Shown one piece after another: positions 13,422 through 14,446 of a stretch of 14,446 nt of DNA. The translations under genes and the position numbers were made by a program. The DNA comes from Azospirillum brasilense (GTDB lineage: Bacteria; Pseudomonadota; Alphaproteobacteria; Rickettsiales; UBA3002). The notes beneath the pieces were generated by a model. It made no database searches. It was not told the DNA's origin and worked only from the letters and a program-made list of their open reading frames with translations. The DNA lies in assembly GCA_003241645.1 (NCBI GenBank), contig QFOX01000046.1:1-14446 (forward strand), written 5' to 3'. The stretch's first letter is position 1; the number at the start of each line of letters is the position of its first letter.

Positions 13422-14446
13422 TACTTGGCGGTTATGGCAATTTCGGCAAGCGCATCGCACGGGCGCTGGTGCAGGCGCAGGTGCCTGTCATCCTGGCGGG
13501 GCGCGATCGCGCCAAGGCCGAGAAGCTGGCAGGCGAGTTGGGACCCTTGGCGAGCGTTGCCGTGTTCGACGTGAACGCATCGCTCGCCGAGCATCTCGTG
13601 CAATGTTCGCCATGCGCCGTCATCCATACCTGTGGGCCATTCCAGATCGCCGATTATCGGGTAGCCGAGCTATGCATCGCGCATGGCGTGCATTACATCG
13701 ACCTTGCCGATGGGCGCGCCTTTGTAAGGGACATCACCCGCCTTGATGCGGCGGCCAAGGCGAACGGCGTGAGCGTCATCAGCGGTGCGAGCACGGTGCC
13801 GGGGCTGTCATCGGCAGTGCTCGAACATTTCAACCATGAGTTCGCGGCGATCGACCATGTGCGTTTCGGCATCAGCCCCGGTCAGAAAGCCGAGCGCGGG
13901 CTTGCGACGACCCAGGGCATCCTCACCTATGTTGGCAAACCGCTGGCACCCTTCGCCGGCCATCCGCACGCCTATGGCTGGCAGGGCCTATACCGGCAGA
14001 ACTATCCCGTACTCGGCAAGCGTTGGATGGCCAATTGCGACATCCCGGATCTCGACCTGTTGCCTGCGCATTATGGCATCAAAGCGCTCCAGTTCTCCGC
14101 CGGGTTAGAGCTGGCACCGTTGCATCTCGGCCTTTGGGCGCTTTCGTGGCTCGTGCGTCTTGGCCTGCCGGTCGATCTTCGCACGCACGCATCGCGTTTG
14201 CTTGCCGCGAGCAACTGGCTCGACCGTTTCGGCTCTTCCGATGGCGGCATGCACGTGATCATCACGGGCACGGCACCAGACGGTTCGGCCCACACGCGCC
14301 AATGGTTCATCATCGCCAAGGACGGGTATGGCCCATATATCCCCACCATTCCTGCAATGGTCATCGCGCAGAAAATTGCAGCAGGCACCGCATTCAAGCC
14401 AGGCGCGTACCCATGCATCGCACAGGTAACCATCAGCGAATACCTC
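13406..14446 (+). CDS. saccharopine-dehydrogenase-like NAD(P)-binding protein, 3' end outside window
   Basis: The frame is open from ATG 13406 through the last base, giving 347 residues with no stop. The N-terminus MRSILILGGYGNFGKRIA has the GGxGxxG nucleotide-binding loop, followed by AGRDRAKAEKLAGEL, the CGPFQIADYRVAELCIAHG segment, HYIDLADG, and SGASTVPGLSSAVL, all typical of the saccharopine dehydrogenase NADP-binding domain (Sacchrp_dh_NADP) group of uncharacterised enzymes. A lysine-pathway role is not implied, as most members of this type have other or unknown substrates. GGGGGA lies just before the start. The gene overlaps DUF4166 by 16 bases and closes the operon as far as visible. 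Confidence 0.85.
   Translation, partial: MRSILILGGYGNFGKRIARALVQAQVPVILAGRDRAKAEKLAGELGPLASVAVFDVNASLAEHLVQCSPCAVIHTCGPFQIADYRVAELCIAHGVHYIDLADGRAFVRDITRLDAAAKANGVSVISGASTVPGLSSAVLEHFNHEFAAIDHVRFGISPGQKAERGLATTQGILTYVGKPLAPFAGHPHAYGWQGLYRQNYPVLGKRWMANCDIPDLDLLPAHYGIKALQFSAGLELAPLHLGLWALSWLVRLGLPVDLRTHASRLLAASNWLDRFGSSDGGMHVIITGTAPDGSAHTRQWFIIAKDGYGPYIPTIPAMVIAQKIAAGTAFKPGAYPCIAQVTISEYL

Noticed and set aside
1..14446. CRISPR array, toxin-antitoxin pair, defence island or complete transposon
   Set aside because: No regularly spaced direct repeats, paired small toxin/antitoxin frames, nuclease or transposase domains were seen.

Overview
This 14.4 kb window looks like chromosomal DNA of a Gram-negative alphaproteobacterium with moderately high GC. 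DUF1192 and TrcR/DUF1013 proteins are essentially alphaproteobacterial. HldE implies a heptose-containing lipopolysaccharide core, and three prepilin-like genes imply a type IV pilus or related secretion apparatus. I cannot name the genus from sequence alone.

Left part (1-6409): conserved functions interleaved with a small pilin paralogue family. A prepilin whose 5' end lies outside the window converges on a DUF1192 gene. After an inverted pair of REP-like palindromes come a PIG3-type quinone oxidoreductase, the TrcR-like regulator and bifunctional hldE, all rightward and closely spaced. Two full-length prepilins follow. The first has a clear ribosome binding site and its own strong terminator; the second abuts cutA. 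All three pilins share an LPGD-like motif, a KLDDG motif, and a last cysteine exactly eight residues from the C-terminus.

Middle part (6445-11885): a tRNA-Gln(UUG) with a good promoter, then what reads as an accessory island. Next to the tRNA is a leftward remnant resembling the C-terminal tail of large serine recombinases. Then, in transcription order from the right, comes a leftward cluster: an SDR oxidoreductase with a lipoprotein-like signal peptide, a 12-TM-type transporter resembling the NTP/NDP exchange (Npt/Tlc) family, a TetR regulator, and a chimeric reading frame joining the N-terminal half of an SDR to the mature part of a DUF3313 lipoprotein. Promoters before the first and last genes share a TATAAT box followed by TGA(A/T)TGA, possibly the TetR operator. 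A poorly recognisable charged ORF and an 18-bp perfect hairpin close the region.

Right part (11924-14446): a DUF2269 membrane protein diverges, with only 5 nt between start codons, from a tight rightward operon of a DCC-family thiol protein, a DUF4166 protein and a saccharopine-dehydrogenase-like NAD(P)-binding protein that runs off the end. The overlaps (4 nt and 16 nt) indicate translational coupling and a shared, uncharacterised pathway.

The best candidates for something undescribed are the TetR-linked SDR/transporter/SDR-DUF3313 cluster and the DCC-DUF4166-dehydrogenase operon. No CRISPR array, intact transposase, toxin-antitoxin pair or defence system was seen.
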